Below are positions 34,507-43,663 of a stretch of DNA of 64,000 nucleotides, in pieces. The DNA comes from Pseudofrankia saprophytica (GTDB taxonomy: Bacteria > Actinomycetota > Actinomycetes > Frankiales > Frankiaceae): the NCBI RefSeq assembly GCF_000235425.2, contig NZ_KI912266.1, positions 6,230,029-6,294,028 of the forward strand, written 5' to 3'. A program made the translations under genes and the position numbers. Within the stretch, counting starts at the first letter, position 1, and the number at the start of each line of letters is the position of its first letter. Below the pieces are notes generated by a model. It did not search any database, was not told the origin of the DNA, and was given only the letters and a program-made list of their open reading frames with translations.

Positions 34507-35127
34507 TCACCCCAAGGTGGCGGCGGGAACGCGGCCAGAGGCGAAGGCGGAGCTCCCGGGCAGGCGGGTGCCGGCGGCCAGGGCGGCGAGCCAGGCGTCG
34601 GTCGTCCCGACCGCGGCGAAGCCCGCGTGCAGCACGGTGAGGGCGCGCGCGTGCATCTGCTCGGCGGTGAGCGCGCCGACCTCGTTGGCATAGGCGAGCG
34701 TGCCCGTCGCGTCGGAGAGCACCTCGACGGCGAAGCCGGCGTGGGAGGCCTGGCGGGCGGTGGTGTCGACGCAGTGGTGGGTCATGTAGCCGACGAGCGT
34801 CACCGTGTCGACGGCGCGCTCCCGCAGCCAGCCCTCGAGCCCGGTGCCGGTGAACGAGCCGGGCAGGCGCTTGCGCAGCAGCACGTCACGCGGCCGCGCG
34901 GCGACCACCGGGTGCAGCTCCCAGCCGGAGCTGCACCCGGCGAACGCCGGCAGGCCGGCGTCCGCGTCCTGCTGGATCACCACGACCGGGATCCCGCGGT
35001 CGCGGGCGACGTCCATGGCCTGGCCGATCCGGTCGAGCGAACCGGCCAGCGGCGGGTAGGTGATCGGCAGCGTTCCCGTGTCGTACTCCCGCTGCACGTC
35101 GATGACGATGAGTGCCCGGTTGGACAT
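34507..35127 (-). CDS. isochorismatase-like cysteine hydrolase
   Basis: This 206-residue isochorismatase-superfamily hydrolase has the catalytic triad Asp10 (LIVIDVQ), Lys86 (LLRKRLPGSF) and Cys119 (MTHHCVDTT). Relatives hydrolyse C-N or ether bonds in nicotinamide, carbamoyl or similar substrates. The ATG follows CGGAGAAGG. It is divergent from a DJ-1/PfpI-AraC regulator that probably controls it, a common pairing. Confidence 0.9.
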   Translation of the reverse strand: MSNRALIVIDVQREYDTGTLPITYPPLAGSLDRIGQAMDVARDRGIPVVVIQQDADAGLPAFAGCSSGWELHPVVAARPRDVLLRKRLPGSFTGTGLEGWLRERAVDTVTLVGYMTHHCVDTTARQASHAGFAVEVLSDATGTLAYANEVGALTAEQMHARALTVLHAGFAAVGTTDAWLAALAAGTRLPGSSAFASGRVPAATLG

Positions 35128-35146
35128 CGCGCCTTCTCCGTTCTGT

Positions 35147-35197
35147 GAATTCTCCGTGGCCGTGAAATCTCCGTGGCCGTGGAATCTCCGTGGCGGT
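35147..35197. repeat. three tandem 17-bp repeats in divergent promoter region
   Basis: Three consecutive 17-bp units (GAAATCTCCGTGGCCGT and variants) lie 20-70 bp upstream of the isochorismatase-like gene and about 107 bp before the AraC gene. AraC-family proteins bind direct repeats, so these may be its binding sites. Confidence 0.7.
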
Positions 35198-35303
35198 CGG
35201 CCGCGGTGGAAGCAGCATCCCGTCCGGGTTTCGGGCAAAGGAGTGGCTTGAAAGCCACCGTCCGATAGATTCAAGCCAGGATGGTCGTCGGGAGGAGCGG
35301 GCC

Positions 35304-36299
35304 GTGGCGCGTGACCGGGACACGGTGGCGGTGGTCTTCGGCGACGGGCAGCCGATGTTCGAGGCGTCCGTGCCGGCCAGGGTGTTCGGGCCGGTCCATC
35401 CGGACGTGCCGGCGCACGCGGTGCTGGCCGTCGCCGGCGAGCCGGGCCCGCTGACCGCGTCGGCCGGCATCCGGATCGACCCGCCCCATGGGCTGGACGC
35501 GCTCGCCGACGCGGGGATGGTGATCGTCCCTGGCTGGCGGGCGCCCGACGGGGCGCCGCCGCCGGACGCCCTGGTCACCGCCCTGGTCACCGCCCACGAC
35601 GACGGTGCCGTCGTCGTCGGGCTGTGCCTGGGCTCCTTCGTGCTCGCCGCCGCCGGGCTGCTCGACGGCCGGCGCGCGACCACGCACTGGCGGCACGCCG
35701 GCACGCTCGCCGCGCGGTACCCCGAGGTCGACGTGGACCCGGACGTGCTCTACGTCGACGCGGGTGACGTCGTCACCAGCGCCGGCAGCGCCGCCGGGAT
35801 CGACGCCTGCCTGTACCTGCTGCGCGCGCGGCGCGGAGCGGCGGCCGCGAACGCGGTCTCCCGGGCGCTGGTCGTCGCTCCGCACCGGCCCGGTGGCCAG
35901 GCTCAGTACATCGAGCACCCGGTGCCGGCGGCCCGCGCGGGCGGGGACCCGGTCGCCGAGGCGATGGCGCTGGCGCTGTCCCGGCTCGGCGACGCGAGCC
36001 TCGACGTCGACGCGCTCGCCCGCCACGTCCACCTGAGCCGGCGTACCTTCGACCGCCGCTTCCGCGCCCACACCGGCAGCTCCCCGCTGCGGTGGCTGCT
36101 CACCCAGCGGGTGCTGCGGGCCCAGCGCCTGCTCGAGGAGCAGCCCGGCCTGGGCGTGGACGCCGTCGCCCGGCGGGTCGGCTTCGCCGACGCCGTCTCC
36201 CTGCGCCCGCACTTCCGCCGCGTCGTCGGCGTCGCGCCCCAGATCTACCGCGCCACCTTCGCGGGCACGGATGCCCGCGTGACGGCGGCAGTCACCTGA
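35304..36299 (+). CDS. GlxA-type (DJ-1/PfpI + AraC) transcriptional regulator
   Basis: The 331-residue regulator has an N-terminal class-I glutamine-amidotransferase-like domain (GLCLGSFVLAAAGLLDGR, with the nucleophile-elbow Cys) and a C-terminal AraC double helix-turn-helix (DVDALARHVHLSRRTFDRRF; VDAVARRVGFADAVSLRPHF). The first domain senses a metabolite rather than catalysing. It probably activates the divergent isochorismatase-like gene. The GTG at 35304 follows GGGAGGAG. Confidence 0.9.
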   Translation: MARDRDTVAVVFGDGQPMFEASVPARVFGPVHPDVPAHAVLAVAGEPGPLTASAGIRIDPPHGLDALADAGMVIVPGWRAPDGAPPPDALVTALVTAHDDGAVVVGLCLGSFVLAAAGLLDGRRATTHWRHAGTLAARYPEVDVDPDVLYVDAGDVVTSAGSAAGIDACLYLLRARRGAAAANAVSRALVVAPHRPGGQAQYIEHPVPAARAGGDPVAEAMALALSRLGDASLDVDALARHVHLSRRTFDRRFRAHTGSSPLRWLLTQRVLRAQRLLEEQPGLGVDAVARRVGFADAVSLRPHFRRVVGVAPQIYRATFAGTDARVTAAVT

Positions 36300-36461
36300 C
36301 TGATGGCGGACGGTGCCGACGCGGAAATGATCGGACCGCCGGGTCGCCCCCGGCCGGGCCCGCCGGACCGGGCCGCCGGGGCGGGCCGCCGGACCGGGCG
36401 CGTGGGCGGTGCTCGGGCCGCCCGGGTGTCATACCGGCTCATTACTCTGAAGAACGGGCTG

Positions 36462-36482
36462 GCCCGCGGACGCTCCGCGGGC
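36462..36482 (+). terminator. hairpin between AraC and ftsH genes
   Basis: GCCCGCGGA (36462-36470) and TCCGCGGGC (36474-36482) form a perfect 9-bp stem with a CGC loop in a 249-bp gap without genes. It may terminate the regulator transcript or lie in the ftsH leader. Confidence 0.5.
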
Positions 36483-36548
36483 ACCGGAGCGCGCTGGTGC
36501 CAGGCACCGCGCGAGCCGGAGCCGCGGCCGCTGTGACGGGAGTCTGAC

Positions 36549-38558
36549 GTGATCTCACGAGTCCGCCTGCCGGGCGTGCACCATTCGGCGCCGGCGAAGT
36601 CGGGCCCGCCGCGGGACCCGGCGCCCAAGCCGGCGCCGCCGAGGCCGCCGCTCTGGCGCAGCTGGCTGCTGCCGATCGGGCTGCTGATCACGGCGCTGCT
36701 GCTGTTCGTCCCCAGCATGTCCGGCGGCGGCACGAAGTCGTTCGACTACTCGGATCTGCTCAAGCGGGTCAACACCGGGACGGTCGCCTCGGTGACGATC
36801 AACGACAAGGGCGCCGTCGACGGCAAGCTCAAGGACGGCACCACGTTCACCAGCCAGATCCCGACCGCGCTGGACACGACCGCCCTCTCCTCCCAGCTCC
36901 AGTCCAAGGGCGTGGCGGTCAAGGGGACGCAGACGGGCGGCTCCTGGATCTCGGTCCTGCTGAGCTTCCTGCCGCTGCTGCTGCTCGTCGGCTTCTTCGT
37001 CTGGACGGGACGGCAGACGCGACGGCAGCTGTCCGGCGGCGGTCCACTCGGCGCCATCGGCCGGTCCAAGGCGAAGATCACCGACTCGGAACGCCCGGAG
37101 ACCCGGTTCGCCGACGTCGCCGGCTACGAGGGCGCGAAGCAGGAGATCAGCGAGGTCGTCGACTTCCTGCGCAACCCCGACCGCTACCGCCGCGCCGGCG
37201 CGAAGGGCCCACGCGGGGTGCTGATGGTCGGCCCTCCCGGCACCGGCAAGACGCTGCTCGCCCGGGCCGTCGCCGGCGAGGCCGAGGTGCCGTTTCTGTC
37301 GATCTCCGGCTCCGGCTTCATCGAGATGTTCGTCGGGGTCGGCGCCTCCCGGGTCCGCGACCTGTTCGCCGAGGCCCGCAAGCGGTCACCGTCGATCATC
37401 TTCATCGACGAGATCGACTCGATCGGCGGCCGGCGCGGCGGCTCGGTGATCGGCGGCGCGAACGACGAGCGGGAGCAGACCCTCAACCAGCTGCTCGCCG
37501 AGATGGACGGCTTCGACGCCAGCACCGGCATCGTCGTGCTGGCCGCGACCAACCGTCCGGAGACGCTCGACACGGCGCTGCTGCGCCCCGGCCGGTTCGA
37601 CCGGCAGGTGACCGTCCCACTGCCGACCCAGACGGAGCGGGCCGCGATCCTCGCGGTGCACGCCCGCGGCAAGCAGCTCGGCGCGGACGTCGACTTCGAC
37701 GTCATCGCCCGCGGCACCCCCGGCTTCTCCGGCGCGGACCTGGCGAACCTGGTGAACGAGGCCGCGATCCACGCGGTGCGCGACGGCCGGGACATCTTCA
37801 CCGCCGCGGACCTGGACGCGGCCCGCGACCGGATCCTGCTCGGCCAGCGGGACGCGTCGAACGCGCTGCTGCCCGACGAGAAGCGCTCGGTCGCGTACCA
37901 CGAGTCCGGGCACGCGCTGGTCGCGGCGCTGTCCGAGCATGCCGACCCGGTCGCGAAGGTGACGATCCTGCCGTCCGGGATGGCGCTCGGCGTCACCCAG
38001 CAGCTACCCGAGGCGGAACGCCACCTCTACACCGAGGCCTACCTGCTCGACAGCCTGGCGGTCCGCCTCGGCGGCCGGGCGGCGGAACTGGTCGCCTTCG
38101 GCTACGGCTCCACCGGCGCGTCCAGCGACCTGGCCGGGGCGACGCAGCTGGCGACGCGGATGGTGCGCGAGTTCGGTCTCTCCCCCGCGCTCGGGCCGGT
38201 CGGCTACGGCGGGCGCGATCAGCAGTTCCTGGGCGGCGAGGAGGTCGTCAGCCGGCCCTACTCGGAAGGCACCCAGCGCGTCGTCGACGACGAGGTCGCT
38301 CGCCTGCTGCGCGAGGCCGAGGCCCGGGCCGTCGACCTGCTGCGCACGCACCACGACGCCCTGGACCACCTCGCCGCCCTCCTCCTGGAGAAGGAGACCG
38401 TGGACGGCGCCGCCGTCACCGACATCCTGCGCCTGACCTCTCCGGTGCCCGAGGACCTTGCGGTCGAGCCCGGCGACACCCCCGGCCTCGGCCTGGCGAG
38501 GGAGACCGCGGGTGCCGTCGCGGGCCTGGCCGCGCCGCGTCCGGCCCCCGAGGCCTAG
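36549..38558 (+). CDS. ftsH: ATP-dependent zinc metalloprotease FtsH
   Basis: The 669-residue membrane AAA+ protease has a proline-rich cytosolic N-terminus, two transmembrane segments (about 37-56 and 138-156) flanking a short FtsH extracellular domain, then the AAA domain with Walker A VGPPGTGKTLL, Walker B SIIFIDEIDSIG and the second region of homology. The M41 protease domain has H451-ESG-H455. It degrades membrane and regulatory proteins. Because actinobacteria often have more than one FtsH, this may be a paralogue rather than the principal copy. The GTG follows GGGAGTCTGAC. Confidence 0.95.
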   Translation: MISRVRLPGVHHSAPAKSGPPRDPAPKPAPPRPPLWRSWLLPIGLLITALLLFVPSMSGGGTKSFDYSDLLKRVNTGTVASVTINDKGAVDGKLKDGTTFTSQIPTALDTTALSSQLQSKGVAVKGTQTGGSWISVLLSFLPLLLLVGFFVWTGRQTRRQLSGGGPLGAIGRSKAKITDSERPETRFADVAGYEGAKQEISEVVDFLRNPDRYRRAGAKGPRGVLMVGPPGTGKTLLARAVAGEAEVPFLSISGSGFIEMFVGVGASRVRDLFAEARKRSPSIIFIDEIDSIGGRRGGSVIGGANDEREQTLNQLLAEMDGFDASTGIVVLAATNRPETLDTALLRPGRFDRQVTVPLPTQTERAAILAVHARGKQLGADVDFDVIARGTPGFSGADLANLVNEAAIHAVRDGRDIFTAADLDAARDRILLGQRDASNALLPDEKRSVAYHESGHALVAALSEHADPVAKVTILPSGMALGVTQQLPEAERHLYTEAYLLDSLAVRLGGRAAELVAFGYGSTGASSDLAGATQLATRMVREFGLSPALGPVGYGGRDQQFLGGEEVVSRPYSEGTQRVVDDEVARLLREAEARAVDLLRTHHDALDHLAALLLEKETVDGAAVTDILRLTSPVPEDLAVEPGDTPGLGLARETAGAVAGLAAPRPAPEA

Positions 38559-38818
38559 GCGTGTCCTACGGCTTCCGGCCACGCGAGGCTCCGCCATCAT
38601 CGCCGCAGGGGTCCCCGGGAGGTCGGCGCCAGCCGATCTTCCGGGGGAGCGACTTCGGCCTGGCCCGCTTCCCGTGATCTTTGCCGGCCAGGCATGGACC
38701 GCGGACCCCGCCGAACGGCCGTGATCGTTTGACGGTACGAACAAAGGGGACAAAGCGGGACGAGGACACCGGTCGGCGAGGGGTTCACTTTCGCTCGTTC
38801 AGAGAGGTAGGCGGGACG

Positions 38819-40780
38819 GTGAGGGTGCGACTCGGACGGCTGTTGTGGTGGCGTCATGGCGGTGGACCCGCCGGGACGGCACCCGGCGCTCCGGCACAGG
38901 CCCTGAGGCAGGCGCCGACACGGGCGCCGAAACAGACGCCGACACGGGCGCCGGCGGTCGCGGTACCAGCGCAGGCCCCTGCGCCGGACGCGAGCGGCGA
39001 CGGCGACGGCGACGCGGGTGACGAGACCGACGGCCTGCTCGACGCGGTGGCCTCGGCCGCGTTCGGGTTCGCGGCCCTGCGCCCCGGGCAGCGCGCGGCG
39101 ATGCGGACGATCGTCGAGGGCCGCGACACCCTGTGCGTGCTGCCGACCGGGGCCGGCAAGTCGGCCGTCTACCAGATCCCGGCACTGCTGCTCGACGGGC
39201 CGACGATCGTCGTCTCGCCGTTGATCGCGTTGCAGCGCGACCAGGTCCGCGGGCTGACGGAACGCCTCGGCGGCCTCGACGCCTTCGGCGGTGGGACCGA
39301 GGGCGGAAAGGCCAGCTCCCCGGGCGCCGCGGTGGTGGCGAACTCGCAGACCAGCGCGCGGGCGCTGGCCGAGGCGTTCGGCGCGATCCGGCACGGCACC
39401 AGCGAGTTCCTCTTCCTCGCCCCGGAGCAACTGGCCAAACCCGAGATCCGGGCGCTCCTACGTGAGGCCGAGCCCTCGTTGTTCGTCATCGACGAGGCGC
39501 ACTGCATCTCCTCCTGGGGCCACGACTTCCGCCCCGACTACCTGCGCCTCGGCGAGGTCATCGACGACCTGGGGCACCCGACCGTCGTCGCCCTCACCGC
39601 GACCGCCGCGCCGCCGGTCCGCCGCGAGATCGCCGAACGGCTGCGGATGCGCGACCCGGCCGAGACCGTCGCGGGCTTCGACCGGCCGAACATCCACCTC
39701 AACGTCCGGACCTTCACCGACGACGCGGCCAAGCGCGCCGCGCTCGTCGAGTACGCGGCCGTCGAGGCCAAGCCGGGCATCGTCTACGCGGCCACCCGCC
39801 GCTCCACCGAGGAGATCGCCACCGAGCTCGCCGCGCTCGGCCTGGCGGCCCAGCCCTACCACGCGGGGCTCGGCGCGGCCCGGCGGCGCCAGACCGAGAC
39901 GGCGTTCCTCGGCGGCGAGCTGGACGTCGTCGTCGCGACCACGGCGTTCGGCATGGGCATCGACAAGCCCGACGTCCGCTTCGTCGCCCATGCCGATGTC
40001 GCCGACTCGCTCGACTCCTACTACCAGGAGATCGGCCGTGCGGGCAGGGACGGCGAGCCGGCCAACGCCTGCCTGTTCTTCCGCCCCGAGGACCTCGGCC
40101 TGCGCCGGTTCTTCATCGCCGGCCCACCCGACCCGGTCCAGCTGCGGCGGATCGCGGTCCTCATGTCGCACGCCGACGGGCCGGTCCCGCTGTCCCGGCT
40201 CGCCAAGGAGGCTGACCTCACCGAGTCGGCGCTGATCCGGCTCGTCGACCTGCTCGCGCAGGCCGACGCGCTGGCCGTGCGGGACGACGGCAGCGTCGAG
40301 CACCGCCCCGACGCCCCGGACCCGGCCGCCGCCGCGGCCCGCGCCACCGAGCGCGCCCAGGCCCGCCGGACTGTCGACCGGTCCCGCGTCGACGAGATCC
40401 GCGGCTACGCCGAGACCCGCGGCTGCCGCCGTCGCTACCTGCTCACCTACTTCGGCGAGCCCTACGACGCCGACTGCGGCAACTGCGACCGTTGCGAGGC
40501 CGCGGCGGCGGCCCGGCCGGACGGACCGCCCAGCCCGGAGACGGCCGCGCGCGCGGCGGCCGAGCAGGCGTTGGCCGGCCACGCGTTCCCGGTGAGCACC
40601 AAGGTCCGCCATCAGCAATGGGGCATCGGCCAGGTGGTCCGCGACGAGGGCGACCGGCTCACCGTCCTGTTCGACGACGCCGGCTACCGCACCCTCGCCC
40701 TGGCCGCCGTCCTGTCCCGCGACCTGCTCGTTCCGCTCGACCTGGACGGCGGACCCGGCGCGCCCACCGCGGACAGCTGA
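38819..40780 (+). CDS. RecQ-like ATP-dependent DNA helicase with C-terminal CarD/SH3-like domain
   Basis: The 653-residue protein has a disordered repeat-bearing N-terminus ([16 protein letters not shown]), then a superfamily 2 helicase core: Walker [12 protein letters not shown] near residue 110, DEAH box [12 protein letters not shown] near 224, and motif [14 protein letters not shown]. The RecQ zinc site is [24 protein letters not shown], seen here as its Cys residues. The last 60 residues ([29 protein letters not shown]) look like an SH3/CarD-type barrel used by helicases to contact DNA or protein. A 3'-5' repair helicase is expected. The HRDC domain is missing. The GTG follows GAGAGGTAGGCGGG. 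Confidence 0.9.
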   Translation: MRVRLGRLLWWRHGGGPAGTAPGAPAQALRQAPTRAPKQTPTRAPAVAVPAQAPAPDASGDGDGDAGDETDGLLDAVASAAFGFAALRPGQRAAMRTIVEGRDTLCVLPTGAGKSAVYQIPALLLDGPTIVVSPLIALQRDQVRGLTERLGGLDAFGGGTEGGKASSPGAAVVANSQTSARALAEAFGAIRHGTSEFLFLAPEQLAKPEIRALLREAEPSLFVIDEAHCISSWGHDFRPDYLRLGEVIDDLGHPTVVALTATAAPPVRREIAERLRMRDPAETVAGFDRPNIHLNVRTFTDDAAKRAALVEYAAVEAKPGIVYAATRRSTEEIATELAALGLAAQPYHAGLGAARRRQTETAFLGGELDVVVATTAFGMGIDKPDVRFVAHADVADSLDSYYQEIGRAGRDGEPANACLFFRPEDLGLRRFFIAGPPDPVQLRRIAVLMSHADGPVPLSRLAKEADLTESALIRLVDLLAQADALAVRDDGSVEHRPDAPDPAAAAARATERAQARRTVDRSRVDEIRGYAETRGCRRRYLLTYFGEPYDADCGNCDRCEAAAAARPDGPPSPETAARAAAEQALAGHAFPVSTKVRHQQWGIGQVVRDEGDRLTVLFDDAGYRTLALAAVLSRDLLVPLDLDGGPGAPTADS

Positions 40781-41018
40781 GCGTCGGCCGACCGGCTGCC
40801 GACCGCCGTCCGTCCGGGGCCCGCGCGACGAGGGCCGGGTGACGGCGTCAGGCGCGCGACAGCGGTCGGACAGGGGATAAGCGGGCGGTCTGGACGGGCG
40901 GGCGCGGTAGGGTCGGGCTCGCCGGAACTGTCCGGCTTCAGCGCTTCTCGGGGGACGTGGTGCTGCGCGGACGAGGCGGGCGGGCGCTGCCCGCCGGTGA
41001 CTGGTTGGAGCGGCCCCG

Positions 41019-43577
41019 GTGACGCCGGCGCCGGACGGGCTGGGCCGGGCACGGCCGCTGACCGCCGCGGACCCCGCCCAGGTCGGTCCCTACCGGCTGG
41101 ACGGGCTGCTGGGCCGTGGCGGGATGGGCAGCGTCTACCTTGGCCGCACCTCCGCCGGCCGCAGGGTGGCCGTCAAGGTGGTCAAGGCGGAGTACGCGGC
41201 CGATCCCGGCTACCAGCGGCTGTTCGAGGAGGAGGCCAGGCTCGCGCGCGGCATCGTCCGCTCCTGCACGCCTGAGTTCCTCGACGCCGGCACCCACGAC
41301 GGCCAGCCGTACATCGTCACCGAGTACATCGACGGGCCCACGCTCGAGGAGGCGATCCACCAGAGCGGGCCGTTGGAGCCCGCGGCCCTCGAACGCGTGG
41401 CGCTCGCGGTCGCCACCGCGCTGACCGCGATCCATCGCGCCGGCGTCGTCCATCGCGACCTCAAACCGTCCAACGTCCTGCTGTCCGTCCACGGGCCGCT
41501 CGTCATCGACTTCGGCATCGCGCTCGCCGTGAACAGCTCGACGCTGCGCGGGAAGGACGGATCCGGCACGCCCGCGTTCATGGCACCTGAACAGGTGACC
41601 CGCGACCAGGTGGGGCCGGCGGCCGACATCTTCGCCTGGGGCGGGGTCGTCGTGTTCGCCGCCACCGCCCGCCCGCCTTTCGGGGAGGGTCCGGCCCTCG
41701 CGCAGCTGTACCGGGTGGTCAACGAACAGCCCGACCTCACCGGCGTTCCCGAGCCGCCGCGGTCGGTGGTCGCCTGGGCGATGCGCCGGGACCCGGCCCA
41801 GCGCCCGACCGCGGCCGCGCTGTTCAACCGCCTGGTCAGCTCGCCGTCCGCCGCCGCGTCCGCGCCGACAGAGCCGTCCCAGCACCGCGCCGGCGGATCG
41901 GTGGCCGGCGCGGGTGCCGCGGGCACGGGCAGGCGGCCCGCCGGCACCGGTACGGGTGGGGACACACGGCCGAGCCTGCCTCCGTCCTCGGCGCCGCTCC
42001 CGCCGACAAGGACATGGCCCGGCTCCTCGCCGCCGCGTGATTCCCCGCCGCCGCGTGATCCTCCGCCGCCGCGTGATCCCTCGCCGACGGCGGGCACGCG
42101 GCGTCGCCCTGGGCCGCGCCGGCGCCGGCTGATCGTCCTCGCCGCCGCGGCGGCGACCGCGCTGGCGGTGGGGATCCCGCTGCTGGTGGTACAGCCCGGG
42201 CGCGGCGGCGACGGCGGGCCCGAGGCGGCGCGGCGGGCCTCGGAGACGCTCGCCGCGGCGGCCCAGCAGGCCCAGGACGAGGATCCGGGCCTCGCCCGCA
42301 GGCTCGCGCTCGCCGCCTACCGCGCCGCACCGACGCGGCAGGCACACCTGAGCCTGCTGGCCGCCTACCTGTCGCCTGGCCAGCCAGCCACCACCTTCGC
42401 CGGCCATACAGCGGCCATCGCCGACGTCGCGTTCAGTCCAGACGGCCGGCTGCTCGCCACCACCGGCACGAAGGACCACGTCGCCCACCTGTGGGACACC
42501 AACCGGCGAGGCGAGAACGTCATGTCCCTCGCCACCCTGCAGGGCCACACGGACTGGCTGGGCGACGTGGCGTTCAGCCCGGACGGAAGACTGCTCGCCA
42601 CGGTCAGCGCCGACGGCACCGCCCGGCTGTGGGATACCACCGACCGCGGCATCGGCGTGAAACCGCTGGCCACGTTCACCGGGCACGTGGGCGGCGTCTG
42701 GGACGTGGCGTTCAGCCCGGACGGGAGGCTGCTCGCCACCGGCGGCGTCGACGGCACCGCCCGGCTGTGGGACCCGACCCGCCGTGGCGACAACATCGCG
42801 CCGCTCGCGACCTTCGCCGGCCACACCTCGGTCGTCGGCGAGGTGGCCTTCAGCCCCGACGGCAAGCTGCTCGCCACCGGCAGCGCCGACGGCACCGCCC
42901 GCCTCTGGGACACCTCGATCCGCGCCGTGACCAGTGACCCACGCACCACGTTCGTCGGCCATGCCCAGGGCGTCAACGAACTCGCGTTCAGCCCGAACGG
43001 AAGACTGCTGGCCACAGCGAGCGACGACGCCACCGCGCGCCTCTGGGACACGGTCGGGCGTGGTTCCTCCGTCGCCGCGGTCACCACGTTCACCGGCCAC
43101 GTGAACTCGGCCGGCGACGTGGCGTTCAGCCCCGACGGCAGGCTGCTCGCCACCACCAGCGGCGACGGCACCGCCCGCCTCTGGGAGACGGCGTCGCGCG
43201 GCCCCAGCATCACTCCGCTCGCGAGCCTCACCGGCCACACCGACACGGTCAACGACGTCGCGTTCAGCCCCGACGGCCTGCTGCTGGCCACCTCCGGCAC
43301 CGACGGCACCGCCCGCCTCTGGGACGCCGCCGGTCGCGGCGGCAACGTCACCCCGCTGGCCACGCTGGAAGGCCACACGGGCAAGGTCGACGACGTCCTG
43401 TTCAGCCCCGACGGCTCCCGGCTCGCCACGACCGGCGCCGACCTCACCGCCCGGCTCTGGGATCTCTCCCCCGACCGCATCGCCGCCCGCGCCTGTGCCA
43501 ACCCCGCCAACCAGCTCACCCAGGCGGAGTGGACCCTCCAGGTCAAGAACCTCGCCTACGTCGACCCCTGCCCCTGA
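41019..43577 (+). CDS. transmembrane Ser/Thr protein kinase with eight WD40 repeats
   Basis: This 852-residue kinase has the glycine loop GRGGMGSVYLG, Lys53, HRDLKPSN, DFG and an APE-type loop, all intact. A Pro-rich linker, with three 18-bp DNA repeats at 42028-42081 coding PPPRDP units, leads to a transmembrane helix (about residues 367-387). The outer part carries eight WD40 units of about 43 residues (GHTAAIADVAFSPDG type, 460-850), predicted to form a beta-propeller sensor or docking platform. The signal sensed is unknown. The GTG follows TTGGAGCGG. The nearly identical WD40 DNA repeats could recombine. Confidence 0.93.
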   Translation: MTPAPDGLGRARPLTAADPAQVGPYRLDGLLGRGGMGSVYLGRTSAGRRVAVKVVKAEYAADPGYQRLFEEEARLARGIVRSCTPEFLDAGTHDGQPYIVTEYIDGPTLEEAIHQSGPLEPAALERVALAVATALTAIHRAGVVHRDLKPSNVLLSVHGPLVIDFGIALAVNSSTLRGKDGSGTPAFMAPEQVTRDQVGPAADIFAWGGVVVFAATARPPFGEGPALAQLYRVVNEQPDLTGVPEPPRSVVAWAMRRDPAQRPTAAALFNRLVSSPSAAASAPTEPSQHRAGGSVAGAGAAGTGRRPAGTGTGGDTRPSLPPSSAPLPPTRTWPGSSPPRDSPPPRDPPPPRDPSPTAGTRRRPGPRRRRLIVLAAAAATALAVGIPLLVVQPGRGGDGGPEAARRASETLAAAAQQAQDEDPGLARRLALAAYRAAPTRQAHLSLLAAYLSPGQPATTFAGHTAAIADVAFSPDGRLLATTGTKDHVAHLWDTNRRGENVMSLATLQGHTDWLGDVAFSPDGRLLATVSADGTARLWDTTDRGIGVKPLATFTGHVGGVWDVAFSPDGRLLATGGVDGTARLWDPTRRGDNIAPLATFAGHTSVVGEVAFSPDGKLLATGSADGTARLWDTSIRAVTSDPRTTFVGHAQGVNELAFSPNGRLLATASDDATARLWDTVGRGSSVAAVTTFTGHVNSAGDVAFSPDGRLLATTSGDGTARLWETASRGPSITPLASLTGHTDTVNDVAFSPDGLLLATSGTDGTARLWDAAGRGGNVTPLATLEGHTGKVDDVLFSPDGSRLATTGADLTARLWDLSPDRIAARACANPANQLTQAEWTLQVKNLAYVDPCP

Positions 43578-43618
43578 CCGTCAGGCGACGCGGAGGAGGC
43601 GGCGTGTCGTCTCACGCC

Positions 43619-43657
43619 GGCGAGCCCGACCGCCGAGGGCCTGCGGTCGGGCTCGCC
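43619..43657. terminator. bidirectional terminator between kinase and pectate lyase genes
   Basis: A perfect 15-bp stem (43619-43633 with 43643-43657) and a 9-nt loop lie in the 86-bp gap between two convergent genes. Confidence 0.85.
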
Positions 43658-43663
43658 GCGCGG

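Noticed and set aside
36303-36536. Small ORF between the AraC regulator and ftsH
   Set aside because: Composition is Arg/Gly/Pro shadow-like, no ribosome-binding site, and it covers a perfect hairpin.
40938-43376. Long open frame on the minus strand opposite the WD40 kinase
   Set aside because: It is the shadow of GC-rich coding repeats; the kinase motifs on the plus strand are unambiguous.
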